DNA of 64,000 nucleotides from Psychrobacter arenosus (GTDB lineage: Bacteria; Pseudomonadota; Gammaproteobacteria; Pseudomonadales; Moraxellaceae): contig NZ_LR884459.1 in NCBI RefSeq assembly GCF_904848165.1, forward strand, positions 1,736,001 to 1,800,000, given 5' to 3'. The notes beneath the pieces are model-generated. The model was not told the origin of the DNA and did not search any database. It saw nothing but the letters and a program-made list of their open reading frames with translations. Shown piece after piece: positions 38,311-47,450 of this stretch (the first letter of the stretch is position 1; each line of letters starts with the position of its first letter). Made by a program: the position numbers and the translations under genes.

Positions 38311-38742
38311 CAGATACAACAAAACCGTATAGCCAAAGCCATACGGTTTCCGTTGTTATGTCCCTATACCCTATTACGGTCCTATTAAAATCATTGCTCC
38401 ATCCTAGAGCATTAACTAATAGTTAGGCTTCCTGCCTACTCGCTGCTATCGCTCACTGCTGAGTAATAGCCTATTACTTGGTATCCCTACTTCATGGTAT
38501 AAGCTCAAACTAGAGCGTTATAGTCATAACTGATTGTCTATTTACTTATTTCACTAATTCGCATTACTGAAATACCTAAACCAATCTCTCATCCTTAATC
38601 GGAAACTTAAATAGCTTTTAAATAAAAGCTGCTAGCCACTCATCCTTGAGTCATCGTCCTTGATGCCGTAAAGCTATAATCGCAAATTCCAGGCTTCCTA
38701 GTAAGTCGCCAAAGCGTCTCTTCGTGTAAGCATATGCTTACA
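38311..38742. repeat. Duplicated intergenic element, copy A
   Basis: This ~430-bp element shares long blocks with copy B at 38813-39207. It starts with a hairpin AACCGTAT/ATACGGTT (38323-38348), then GTTGTTATGTCCCTAT, GCTCCATCCTAGAGC, CATCCTTGAGTCATCGTCC, and CTATAATCGCAAATTCCA. It ends in a perfect 18-bp palindrome, TGTAAGCATATGCTTACA, at 38725-38742. No conserved reading frame runs through both copies. The first hairpin lies 50 bp after dadA and could end its transcript. Confidence 0.85.
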
Positions 38743-38812
38743 AGGACTGCAAAGCCTTAGTTCATTGGCCTAGAGAATAATTTATTTATGATAGTAAGGA
38801 TAAAATTATATC

Positions 38813-39207
38813 CCAGACACAACAAAACCGTATCGCCAGAAGCCATACGGTTTTCGTTGTTATGTCCCTATGTCCTACTACGGTCCTATTACATCCTTTG
38901 CTCCATCCTAGAGCGCCGAGTAACAGTAAGGCATCCTGCCTTGGTTTACCCATTAACTACTACTGAGCCAATGAGATCTTACGGTGTATCCTTACCTCAT
39001 GTTATGCTATCAAACTAGATAACCTATTCATGATTAGCGTGAATGAAAACCCTAAAGTCTAGTTTCACTATTTTCCTTAATCGGGAACTAAAAATACTAG
39101 CTACTCATCCTTGAGTCATCGTCCTTGATGCCGTAGAGCTATAATCGCAAATTCCACCTTTACTAGTAAGTCGCCAAAACGTCTATGCTTGTAAGCATAT
39201 GCTTACA
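38813..39207. repeat. Duplicated intergenic element, copy B
   Basis: Second copy of the element at 38311. It has the same order of blocks: hairpin at about 38825-38851, GTTGTTATGTCCCTAT, GCTCCATCCTAGAGC, CATCCTTGAGTCATCGTCC, CTATAATCGCAAATTCCA, and the identical 18-bp palindrome at 39190-39207. Middle parts have diverged and shortened by about 40 bp. The rest of the gap up to csbD (39208-39654) is AT-rich with nothing recognisable. Confidence 0.85.
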
Positions 39208-39654
39208 TCCCGTATTATTCTAGACAATTCAACTGCGCCAGCCCTTACTGTGATTGGCGTCATACCAATATTCTTATAAAATATTATTTATTAATTATAT
39301 TATAAATTATGCATTTTTATTGCAATGCCAACCTTTTTACTCTAATCCATTCCTTAGAGGGCGCGATCAGTATAATTTTTAGCTTATATAGCGCCTTTAA
39401 AACTTGCTAGTAAAGTAAATAAATCTTTTTATAATCAAGGTTCTGAAATAGATTAGCAAGCTTAAGCTACCTTATTGGCTGCGAAAGTTACGATAGCTAC
39501 AATTTGCTCCTACAATAGCGCTGCTCCTTAACATAATAAACAAGCCTAATACTGACACTATCCTGTCGTGAGTAGCATACTGGTTGTATTGAGTAGGCAG
39601 GCCCTATTCAACTTAAAACAAAGAATAACTATCTAATGAATAAGGAATTTTATT

Positions 39655-39858
39655 ATGAATAACGATACTTTAAAAGGCGATTGGAAACAGGTTAAGGGCT
39701 CAGCCAAACAGCAGTGGGCAGAATTGACGGATGACGATTTAACCCATATCGAAGGCAGCTGGGATAAGCTCGTAGGTAAAGTCCAAGAGCGCTATGGCCA
39801 TGCTAAAGATGTGGTCGAACGTGAAGTCAATGAATGGCGCGCTAAACACGACGTATAG
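39655..39858 (+). CDS. CsbD-family stress protein
   Basis: A 67-aa, highly charged helical protein of the CsbD/YjbJ family: TLKGDWKQVKGSAKQQWAELTDDDLTHIEGSWDKLVGKVQERYGHAKDVVEREVNEW. Each half repeats a W/K-G-x-x-K-x-x-W-x-x-L pattern typical of the family. These are abundant general-stress proteins of unknown mechanism. AAGGAA precedes the ATG, and a terminator lies about 135 bp downstream. It is probably driven by a stress-responsive promoter, but none could be assigned. Confidence 0.93.
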   Translation: MNNDTLKGDWKQVKGSAKQQWAELTDDDLTHIEGSWDKLVGKVQERYGHAKDVVEREVNEWRAKHDV

Positions 39859-39992
39859 AGCAAGCTCTTCTTATTTAATAACAATTTTAATAACAATGAA
39901 TTTTCATAAAAGTAAATTCACGCTACAAAATTATGAGATAATTTGTTGTTATTAATAGATATTCATTATTGAAAGTTTAGTATGACTATGAC

Positions 39993-40019
39993 AAGCCATC
40001 TACTTTAGATGGCTTTTTC
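39993..40019 (+). terminator. Rho-independent terminator after csbD
   Basis: A 9-bp perfect stem AAGCCATCT/AGATGGCTT with a 5-nt loop is followed by TTT. The 260 bp beyond it, up to 40279, hold no gene. Confidence 0.85.
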
Positions 40020-40279
40020 ACATCTAGTCTTTAGCGGACTGTACGTTACTGTACGTTTTTGATGAACTAGCTATCATTGGCTAACGCCCCACTACAGTAA
40101 TTGTCTACTTCAGCTGTCTACTTCTTATTTATAAAAGTAAAAAACTAAAAATATGCGAATAGTTTTATCCCCTATTTATAAAACCCTTGCACCCTTGGCA
40201 CTCTGATTGTTGCATTTTTTATTCAATTTTTATTACTACCGCCAAATTGATTGTCCACTCTCCAATATAGGAACCCCTC

Positions 40280-40903
40280 ATGAAAAAAGCTTTAATAACT
40301 TCAGTATTATCCGCAACTTTACTAACCGGTATCGCTACCTCCACTGTCATGACCTCTGCAGTAGCCAGCAATGCTTCTGAGCAGCAGATTTATCGTAATG
40401 GCGATTTTGGTCGCTTAGCACAGACGTTACGTAGCGATTTAAGCCGTCAGGGTTACCAAGTTATGGACATTAAAGCAGACACTCATAATAATAATTCTGC
40501 GCTTAAGGTCTATGCGAAAAAGAACAACAAAGGTTATGAGCTAACCTATAGCTACCCTAATTTAAAACTGCTTAAAAACGAACAAAAAGCTTGGTCACAA
40601 TTATGGCAAGACAAGAATAGCAGCAATCGCCATCATAATAATTCTGGCAATCAGCACCATGGCAATAAACACTATGGAAAAAACGATGTTAAGGATAGTA
40701 TTAAACGAGATGCCAATCTTAATACCATAATGGCAAAAGCCGAGCGTAAGCTGAAGAATATGGGCTATAAAATCGATGAAATTGAAGTCGATGATTATCA
40801 GAATAAAGGTATTCTGAAAGCAGATGTGGATCGCGGTGATAAAGAGTACGAGATTCGCTTAAGCTATCCTGGCTTGCAAATCCTAACGATTGAAGAAGAT
40901 TAA
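40280..40903 (+). CDS. Secreted protein with two PepSY-like repeats
   Basis: 207 aa with a clear signal peptide ending near AVASNA (about residue 30). Two related modules follow. The first (about 43-106) has LAQTLRSDLSRQGYQVMDIKADTHNNNSALKVYAKKNNKGYELTYSYPNLKLL; the second (about 148-205) has IMAKAERKLKNMGYKIDEIEVDDYQNKGILKADVDRGDKEYEIRLSYPGLQIL. Each has the helix-then-beta-sheet layout of small PepSY-type domains (G-Y-x-V-x-x-I and Y-E-x-x-Y-P-x-L). A His/Asn/Gly-rich linker (about 114-137) separates them and may bind metal. AGGAA precedes the ATG. The gene stands alone and its function is unknown. Confidence 0.8.
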   Translation: MKKALITSVLSATLLTGIATSTVMTSAVASNASEQQIYRNGDFGRLAQTLRSDLSRQGYQVMDIKADTHNNNSALKVYAKKNNKGYELTYSYPNLKLLKNEQKAWSQLWQDKNSSNRHHNNSGNQHHGNKHYGKNDVKDSIKRDANLNTIMAKAERKLKNMGYKIDEIEVDDYQNKGILKADVDRGDKEYEIRLSYPGLQILTIEED

Positions 40904-40976
40904 ACCTGATCTCAAGCCCTAGCTGTTACCTATTGAACATTAACATCAGTATCAGCGTCAATATCAGTAGCAGCCA

Positions 40977-41288
40977 CTAAATATCCATTACTGCTAGCAC
41001 ATCATAAGCAGGCGTCTCATAAGGGTGCGCCTGCTTTAATGCTTCTATAACCGCTGATAACTTATCGGTCGCCACAACCATTTCTACTCGCCATTCTGAC
41101 AGTTTTTCTACTTTATCCTGCTGGCCAATATGCGGTTGACTGCCCGCTAAGGGTTTAAATTGTCCTAGACCCTGTACCTGCCAACAGCATTCGCCATAAT
41201 TGCCGATTTGTCCTGCTCCTGCCGCAAACAATGCAGCTTTGACGGTTTCTAATGCCTCGTCTGGAATAAATACGGTTAATTTATACAT
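40977..41288 (-). CDS. NIF3/YqfO-like small protein
   Basis: 103 aa: MYKLTVFIPDEALETVKAALFAAGAGQIGNYGECCWQ, then FKPLAGSQPHIGQ, and AVIEALKQAHPYETPAYDVLAV. This matches the CutA-like insert domain of YqfO/NIF3 proteins, which here is free-standing as in other gammaproteobacteria. The function is unknown. The gene lies 44 bp downstream of mpg on the same strand and is probably co-transcribed with it. Confidence 0.9.
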   Translation of the reverse strand: MYKLTVFIPDEALETVKAALFAAGAGQIGNYGECCWQVQGLGQFKPLAGSQPHIGQQDKVEKLSEWRVEMVVATDKLSAVIEALKQAHPYETPAYDVLAVMDI

Positions 41289-41332
41289 GACCCATTCCCT
41301 ATGCCTTATTTTATAAAAAATTCATGGCTGCC

Positions 41333-41953
41333 CTAAGGTTTAGACAAACTAGGATGCTCGCTCCAAACATAGCGCAATAGCCAGTCTTTCGCCTCACCTG
41401 CATAATCAATACCAATACGGGGACGCAGCGCAATAGGCGCGATACAACCATCTTCTTCTAACCACAGCCCACAATCTGGGGTGATAGCTTGACCATAGAA
41501 ATCACGAGTAATGGCTAAGCGATTAGTTAATTTACCGGGGCCTGCGAGCGCCTTTATGTGGCTAAGCTGTTTGTTTTTCGGTAACTCGTTGTCTTCTGCT
41601 AAGGTTTCACTGTCCTCAAGCAAGTACCCTGCTCTTATTAAGACTGCTTCTGCGGACTCTGCTGCTGCCGTCACTAAATTTAGCATATGGTGGATGCCAT
41701 AAGTTAGATAGACGTAAAATACGCCACCCTCTTGATACATGACCTCTGTGCGTTGCGTCCGCGTACCGGCATGGGTATGACAGGCTGGATCTTGCTCACC
41801 AATATAAGCTTCCGTTTCGGCAATACGCATCCGCAGCGTCTTTATACGGCCATCACTGTCGGTCAAACGGCGACAGAGGACTTTGCCAATCAAATCGGCT
41901 GCGACGACACAGGTAGGACGTTGAAACCAAGCTATAGGAAGTACGGTGCTCAT
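41333..41953 (-). CDS. mpg: DNA-3-methyladenine glycosylase (AAG/MPG family)
   Basis: A monofunctional base-excision glycosylase that removes 3-methyladenine and other alkylated or deaminated purines. The family pieces are VVAADLIGKVLCRR, RIAETEAYIGEQDPACHTHAGTRTQRTEVMYQEGGVFYVYLTYGIHHMLNLVT (catalytic Glu in the AETEAY motif), and LAGPGKLTNRLAI. At 206 aa it is complete. Its presence next to the NIF3-like gene is not obviously meaningful. Confidence 0.94.
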   Translation of the reverse strand: MSTVLPIAWFQRPTCVVAADLIGKVLCRRLTDSDGRIKTLRMRIAETEAYIGEQDPACHTHAGTRTQRTEVMYQEGGVFYVYLTYGIHHMLNLVTAAAESAEAVLIRAGYLLEDSETLAEDNELPKNKQLSHIKALAGPGKLTNRLAITRDFYGQAITPDCGLWLEEDGCIAPIALRPRIGIDYAGEAKDWLLRYVWSEHPSLSKP

Positions 41954-42014
41954 GTCTTTATTGCCCTAAGATTAAATAGCTGACTGCTAATAAAAACTAT
42001 ACTAGCAAGCCATA

Positions 42015-42043
42015 ATACAAAAAACTGAGCCATAAGCTCAGTT
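42015..42043 (-). terminator. Rho-independent terminator of purC
   Basis: A 9-bp stem AAACTGAGC/GCTCAGTTT with a short loop is followed by six T residues on the minus strand, about 40 bp after the purC stop. Confidence 0.85.
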
Positions 42044-42083
42044 TCTGTGGTGTTACAATATTATTTGGTTCTAACTCTTAGAC

Positions 42084-42797
42084 CTAGTCTAAAGGCACGC
42101 CAATACGCTGAGCAACTTCTTCATAGGCTTCGATAACGTCGCCTAAAGATTGACGGAAGCGGTCTTTATCCAACTTCTTCTTAGTCGCTTTGTCCCAAAT
42201 ACGGCAGCCATCTGGTGAGAACTCATCGCCTAAGACGATACGGCCGTGATAGACGCCAAACTCTAATTTGAAATCGATTAGCATTAAGTCGCCAGCATCA
42301 AACAATTTAGCCAAGACATCGTTAACCACATAGGTTAAACGCTGCATTTCAGCCAACTGCTCTTGGGTCGCCCAACCTAAAGTAATGCTTAAAGATTCGT
42401 TGACCATCGGATCGCCTAAAGCATCGTCTTTAAAGAACAACTCATAGGTCGGTGGCGATAGCTCTTGGCCTTCTTCTAAACCCAAACGGCGCACTAGGCT
42501 GCCCGCTGCAAAGTTACGCACCACACATTCAACCGGAATCATATCCAAGCGCTTGACCAACACTTCGTTGTCTGACAATTGCTTTTCAAAATGCGTCTCA
42601 ACGCCTGCTTCTGCTAACTTTTGCATGATAAAGGCATTAAAGCGATTATTCACTTGACCCTTACGCGCCAATTGCTCTACTCGCTCACCATTGAAAGCTG
42701 AGGTATCATCGCGAAATTCAAGCACTAAAAAATCACTATCTTCGGTTTCAAAGACAGACTTTGCCTTACCTTTATACAGCAGTTTTTGCTTTTGCAT
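42084..42797 (-). CDS. purC: Phosphoribosylaminoimidazole-succinocarboxamide synthase
   Basis: PurC joins CAIR and aspartate in purine synthesis. Signature regions are [108 protein letters not shown]. The ATG at 42797 gives 237 aa, the normal size; a GTG directly before it is an alternative. The gene follows dapA and a short lipoprotein gene, matching the dapA-bamC-purC order of enterobacteria and pseudomonads. Confidence 0.97.
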   Translation of the reverse strand: MQKQKLLYKGKAKSVFETEDSDFLVLEFRDDTSAFNGERVEQLARKGQVNNRFNAFIMQKLAEAGVETHFEKQLSDNEVLVKRLDMIPVECVVRNFAAGSLVRRLGLEEGQELSPPTYELFFKDDALGDPMVNESLSITLGWATQEQLAEMQRLTYVVNDVLAKLFDAGDLMLIDFKLEFGVYHGRIVLGDEFSPDGCRIWDKATKKKLDKDRFRQSLGDVIEAYEEVAQRIGVPLD

Positions 42798-42985
42798 CAC
42801 CTATTTCCTATATGTATCACGTGGCGACTACCCTAATAGGGCTAATAATCGCAGGTTATGGATTGCTAATTTAACGAGAACTCAAAGAGGGCTGTGCGGG
42901 ACTAAATAACACTACCAAACACTGGGCCGAAACCCAGTGCTTAGTAATTTTACACTTCTATACTTTTACACTATTACTAATGCTA

Positions 42986-43309
42986 TTAATTGGTCGTAGG
43001 AGTCGCCAAAATACGCTGTGGTGGCGGCAGCTTATACTGTTTACCGGCCTCATTGCTGATCGGCAAAGTATTTTCGCCCGCTTCTACGATAGGATATAAG
43101 GGGACAAAAGGCGCAGTCTGCTGCTCAGCAGGGAGCGTTAGCGGCTTAAGGTGCTCGCTTTTTTGGTACGCTAAGCTGCCATTGTCGCGCTTACCCAAAA
43201 ACCCTTTGGTTGCTTGGCATCCCGTTAAAACCATGGTACTGCTTAAGGCAATCGTTAACACTGCCGCCAAAGATTTTGCCGGTATAGCAGGTATAAATGA
43301 AACCTTCAT
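42986..43309 (-). CDS. Short lipoprotein at the bamC position
   Basis: 107 aa from the ATG at 43309 (AGAGAAG upstream). A signal peptide ends in the lipobox LTGC at about residues 28-31. The mature ~75 residues (QATKGFLGKRDNGSLAYQKSEHLKPLTLPAEQQTAPFVPLYPIVEAGENTLPI and a Pro-rich end) have little regular structure. They resemble the extended N-terminal segment of BamC that wraps BamD in the outer-membrane assembly complex. Both folded helix-grip domains of BamC are absent. Position between dapA and purC supports bamC ancestry. The link to BamC is inference; an unrelated small lipoprotein is possible. Confidence 0.7.
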   Translation of the reverse strand: MKVSFIPAIPAKSLAAVLTIALSSTMVLTGCQATKGFLGKRDNGSLAYQKSEHLKPLTLPAEQQTAPFVPLYPIVEAGENTLPISNEAGKQYKLPPPQRILATPTTN

Positions 43310-43441
43310 TGCATCTTCTCTCAATCATGTCAGAAATAGGGGTAATGGGCAGTTACGGTGGCTGTGAGGCTGGTTATAACAAAGCGTGCTTACTGCAGCC
43401 CTCATCACCCTAAGCCGTTATTACCCCTTATCATAAAATTC

Positions 43442-44347
43442 TTATAATAAGCCGGCACGCAGTATGGCGTCATCAATCTGAGCATGATACTGCTCTTCTA
43501 ACCATACCAAAGGTAGACGGATGCCCTTATCTATTTTACCCATTTTATGTAAGGCATATTTGACAGGAATAGGGCTAGATTGTACAAATAAATCAGAATG
43601 CAGGTGCGCAATAGGGTCGTGGGCCAATTTAGCGGCTGCCATATCCCCTTTTAACGCTGCTGTGAAAGTCTCGCTCATAGCCTTTGGCGCGATATTTGCC
43701 GTGACCGAAATATTGCCTTTAGAGCCATAGTTGATCAGCTCTAATGAGGTTAAATCATCACCTGACAACACCACCATACGGTCGCCTAAAGCAGCAATCA
43801 ATTGCTTACCGCGCTCAAGCGAACCCGTAGCATCTTTAATCGCCACAATATTATCGATATCAGCAAGACGCTCGACGGTTTCTTGAGCGATATCTACAAC
43901 AGTACGGCCTGGTACGTTATACAACATCTGCGGCATATCGACGGCTGCAGCGATAGCGCGATAATGCTGAAACAGCCCTTCTTGTGGCGGCTTATTGTAG
44001 TAAGGGGCTACCAATAAAGCACAGTCGGCACCCGCATCTTTCGCATCTTGCGTCAGCTTGATAGCTTCGGCGGTATTGTTCGCGCCAGTGCCCGCAATCA
44101 CAGGCACACGACCGCCGACATAATCGACAAAATAGCGAATCAAATCGCTGTGCTCTTGCATAGATAGGGTCGCTGACTCACCTGTAGTACCAGCCGCAAC
44201 TAGGCAATGCGTGCCTTGTTCGATATGCCAGTCAATGAGGTCAGACAAGCGTTTATAATCGACATCTCCGTTGGGGTGCATTGGTGTGACGATCGCCACC
44301 ATTGAGCCTTGAAGTTGGGATTTGATGTCGTTGAATGCTGTGCTCAT
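43442..44347 (-). CDS. dapA: 4-hydroxy-tetrahydrodipicolinate synthase
   Basis: DapA condenses pyruvate and aspartate semialdehyde in lysine and peptidoglycan-precursor synthesis. The TIM-barrel active-site pieces are visible: GTTGESATL, VAPYYNKPPQEGLFQHYRAIAAAVDMPQMLYNVPGRT (catalytic Tyr) and IVAIKDATGSLERG (Schiff-base Lys). At 301 aa it is slightly longer than E. coli DapA. It heads the dapA-lipoprotein-purC cluster. Confidence 0.97.
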   Translation of the reverse strand: MSTAFNDIKSQLQGSMVAIVTPMHPNGDVDYKRLSDLIDWHIEQGTHCLVAAGTTGESATLSMQEHSDLIRYFVDYVGGRVPVIAGTGANNTAEAIKLTQDAKDAGADCALLVAPYYNKPPQEGLFQHYRAIAAAVDMPQMLYNVPGRTVVDIAQETVERLADIDNIVAIKDATGSLERGKQLIAALGDRMVVLSGDDLTSLELINYGSKGNISVTANIAPKAMSETFTAALKGDMAAAKLAHDPIAHLHSDLFVQSSPIPVKYALHKMGKIDKGIRLPLVWLEEQYHAQIDDAILRAGLL

Positions 44348-44582
44348 AACCTTGCCTTACTCTCAAGTAGTGTCTTTTATCTTGGGATATCGTGAGATAT
44401 CATGTGATTATGGCTTGCGTAGAAGACAACGACAGACTTTATTAGCGTCATGATTGGATTCTAAACAAACCCTATTTAGGTCACTAGAGTAACATTTATT
44501 ACCAAGATTTATCACCAAGAATTTTAAGATAATAATGTAGTTTCCTAGCCTATAGTGGCAGGTGGACGCGCCACCCCTACTT

Positions 44583-45815
44583 TTAGCGAATATGTAAGAT
44601 ATCAATGGTAGGTTTACTGACGCGAAAAGGCCAGCGGCTCATCCCTACCCCATGCGCTACAAATATTTGCGCGCGCTCATGCTGATGGAGGCCTTGATGG
44701 CGGGGCAATAAAGGATGGCGGCTGGCTAGCGGCTGGGTGCTTTTATCGGCAGTCACTCTAGCGCTCAATACGCTCGGCCCATCTCCCGCGATGACTAAGG
44801 GGCGCGGTTGGGCTTTTGGTAAGCTTTGCAGCAAATCATAGTGCGCCGCCAAGATAACTACCGGTTTCGCCGCACGGGTCATACGCTGTTTTAGACTGAC
44901 TTCAGCGCTCTCGATAGCTATAGGGTCAGCCCCTTTTTTTAATGGAGCGCCCTCAGGCTGTGATGGAGTAATTTGCGGCAGTCTGGGTGGGTTTTTATGC
45001 CGCTGCGCGGTCAGCTCAATCGCCTCTTCTTCTTGCCAACCACATAGCGATACCGCTGGAATATCTACGCACGCCTGACTGATATCGACGATATCGAGTA
45101 CTCTAAAAGTGCTGCTTAAAGTGTCTTCTAACAACGGCTGACCTTGCTTGGTGAGACTCATCGATTGATAGGCCAAATCTGAGCGGCTCATGACCGTATA
45201 GACCGGCTTATTGAGACTTTTAAACAACATCAACTGCCCGACTAAATCAGCGCCGGGGTGATAGAGCCAATCGCCAGTTATCATAATAGCGTCGACGTCT
45301 AAGTCATTGAGCGTTTTTGCCCATTTGCGCAAGTGGCGCGCTTTACCGCCATATATACCGACTTTCAAATTGGCTAATACTGCCACTCGCCAAGGTGCCT
45401 CCAGTCCTAAATCTATGGGCTGCTCGGCTGTACGCAATTGACTGGGCAAAACCACTGTAGTGTAAAAATAGGCACCGGCAATCGCTATCAACAAGGCTGC
45501 CGCTAAGCTAGGCAATAAGCCTGTTATCGCTGCATAAAGCGCTAACAAAGCCCACCAAGGCATGGTAAAGGCCGCATAATATAAAATCAGCTGCGCCCAA
45601 ACTCTAGCAAAACGATGCAAAGGGTTGGCATTAAAAGTCTGCAATAATGACCACAGCACCACATAGCCCACCATCAAACTACTGATGATAAGACTGGCGT
45701 GATTCATAACGTGGTTGGCCATAGTCACCCTAGTAGCAAAAAACAGTAACTGCAACAAAGCAGCTAAAAAACAACAGCCGAAAAATGAAAACGACGGCGC
45801 AAAACTTTCACTCAC
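44583..45815 (-). CDS. Membrane-anchored metallophosphoesterase homologue with degenerate active site
   Basis: 410 aa with four or five N-terminal membrane helices (about 10-30, 42-60, 75-120) and a calcineurin-like domain of the YaeI/YkuE type. Recognisable landmarks are RVAVLANLKVGIYGGK (143-158), DAIMITGDW (175-183), PVYTVMSRSD (204-213), VVILAAHYD (319-327), LVIAGDGPSVL (340-350) and FVAHGVGMSRWPFRVSKPTIDIL (385-407). In active relatives these positions read SDLHxG, TGDxV, GNHD, LSHxP, GHTHGGQ. Here the first Asp and His, the Asn-His of GNHD and both His of GHTH are missing; only the GD and one late His remain. It is probably catalytically dead. The gene stands alone. Confidence 0.78.
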   Translation of the reverse strand: MSESFAPSFSFFGCCFLAALLQLLFFATRVTMANHVMNHASLIISSLMVGYVVLWSLLQTFNANPLHRFARVWAQLILYYAAFTMPWWALLALYAAITGLLPSLAAALLIAIAGAYFYTTVVLPSQLRTAEQPIDLGLEAPWRVAVLANLKVGIYGGKARHLRKWAKTLNDLDVDAIMITGDWLYHPGADLVGQLMLFKSLNKPVYTVMSRSDLAYQSMSLTKQGQPLLEDTLSSTFRVLDIVDISQACVDIPAVSLCGWQEEEAIELTAQRHKNPPRLPQITPSQPEGAPLKKGADPIAIESAEVSLKQRMTRAAKPVVILAAHYDLLQSLPKAQPRPLVIAGDGPSVLSARVTADKSTQPLASRHPLLPRHQGLHQHERAQIFVAHGVGMSRWPFRVSKPTIDILHIR

Positions 45816-46007
45816 CAGCCAAAAACAGCCTGAATTTGAGCTTAATCGTAGCTTGTGAGCTTAAAAACACGCCATTATAGGGTGGTAAGGGCTATGACTA
45901 CAAGAGATTATCCTAACCTTGCTGCGCACCATGCGTTAAACCTGAGCCAATTACAAAGCCAGCTACTAAGCCAATTACTAGGCGCCTAATAACCCAACAA
46001 AAAAGTT

Positions 46008-47450
46008 CTACTCAATTCTAAGACCAATGATGGCAGGAATGCCCTGACGAATAATTTCTATAGTCACCACTCCTTGCGTGGGCAAGGAAGAGAGTGCCGC
46101 CGAAAAATCATTGATATTACCAATCGACTTTTGATGCAGGTTGGTTATCGCGTCACCCGCTTGTAGTCCAGAACGGGCGGCTAAACCGGTCGGATCGACC
46201 GAGGTAATCAACACGCCCACCTTACCATCCTTAGCCAACTCTTTAAGCTCATCGGGGGTCAGGTTGCGTAAGCGTAACCCCAAGCGAATTTCATTGTCTT
46301 GCTTATCGCGACCTTGCGCCTGCACATCCGTTGGTGCTGTGGTCAATTTTCCAGAAATAGTTAACGGCTTGCCCGCCCGCTGCACCACCGCTGTAAAATT
46401 ATCCTCTGGCTTAGCGCGATTAATTAGGTTGAGCAAATCTGCTGCCTGTTTTATCGTCGTACCATTATATTGCAAGATGACATCGCCTTGCTTTAAGCCG
46501 GCTTTTTGCGCAGGCGAATCTGGGGTTACGCGGGTAAGCAGGGCACCTTGGGGCCGAGCCAATTGATAAGCTTCAGCGAGATTGCGGTCGATATCTTGTG
46601 GGTAGATGCCCAAATAAGCGCGCGTGACTTCGCCCGTGCTTTTCAATTGCTCGTAGATATCCATTGCCGCATCAATAGGGATAGAAAACGACAGTCCCAT
46701 GTAGCCGCCCGTGCCACTAAAGATTCGTGAGTTAATCCCGATGACTTCACCGCGCTGATTAAATAGAGGCCCGCCTGAGTTGCCAGGATTTAGCGCCACA
46801 TCGGTCTGAATAAAAGGCACGCTAGTCTCGCGTGAGAAATTGCGCGATTTGGCACTGACAATCCCAGCAGAGGCCGAATAGTCAAACCCAAACGGTGAGC
46901 CAATCGCTAGCACCGGCTCCCCTACTTTAATCACATTGGAATCGCCAATGGGCAAGGCGGGAAAGTTGGCCCCCTTCACTTTTAGCACCGCCACATCTGA
47001 GCGCTCATCGCTGCCGATAATTTCAGCATCGAGTTCTGTGCGGTCATTCAAAGTTACCGTCACTTTATCCGCTCCTGCCACCACGTGATGGTTGGTCAGC
47101 ATATAGCCATCCGTAGTCACAAAAAACGCGGTGCCGTAAGCATGCTCTACCGCTGGCGCAGTTGATTGCTCTGGGATACGCAAGCGATCACCAAAGAACT
47201 GTCGTAGCAGCTCTGCGGTTTGTGCTTTGGCCAATTCCGCCTCGCTAACGGTTTTAGTGACATTCACTCGAGCGACCCCTGGGGTCACTTGTTGCACCAG
47301 CTCGGAGAAATCAGCCGTGGTGACAGCAGCTTGCGCACTACTCATAACGGTAGTGGGCAGTACCACAGCAGCGCTCGTCATCGCCACTACTATACTGGTA
47401 CGAAGCAACTGCTGGACTCGTCGTATGGAAAAGCGTGGATGAACACTCAT
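46008..47450 (-). CDS. Periplasmic Do-like serine protease (DegP/MucD family)
   Basis: 480 aa with a signal peptide ending near SSAQA-AV (about residue 41). The trypsin-like domain has the triad His122 (TNHHVV), Asp152 (ERSDVAVLK) and Ser225 (NPGNSGGPLF). Two PDZ domains follow, roughly 275-370 with LARPQGALLTRVTPDSPAQKAGLKQGDVI and 385-478 with GVLITSVDPTGLAARSGLQAGDAI. This layout is that of DegP, DegQ and Pseudomonas MucD, which degrade or refold misfolded envelope proteins. In pseudomonads mucD lies in a sigma-factor operon; none is present here. Confidence 0.95.
   Translation of the reverse strand: MSVHPRFSIRRVQQLLRTSIVVAMTSAAVVLPTTVMSSAQAAVTTADFSELVQQVTPGVARVNVTKTVSEAELAKAQTAELLRQFFGDRLRIPEQSTAPAVEHAYGTAFFVTTDGYMLTNHHVVAGADKVTVTLNDRTELDAEIIGSDERSDVAVLKVKGANFPALPIGDSNVIKVGEPVLAIGSPFGFDYSASAGIVSAKSRNFSRETSVPFIQTDVALNPGNSGGPLFNQRGEVIGINSRIFSGTGGYMGLSFSIPIDAAMDIYEQLKSTGEVTRAYLGIYPQDIDRNLAEAYQLARPQGALLTRVTPDSPAQKAGLKQGDVILQYNGTTIKQAADLLNLINRAKPEDNFTAVVQRAGKPLTISGKLTTAPTDVQAQGRDKQDNEIRLGLRLRNLTPDELKELAKDGKVGVLITSVDPTGLAARSGLQAGDAITNLHQKSIGNINDFSAALSSLPTQGVVTIEIIRQGIPAIIGLRIE

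Noticed and set aside
38788-39018. 76-codon frame inside repeat copy B
   Set aside because: The frame is not preserved in copy A, has no ribosome-binding site and covers a hairpin element.
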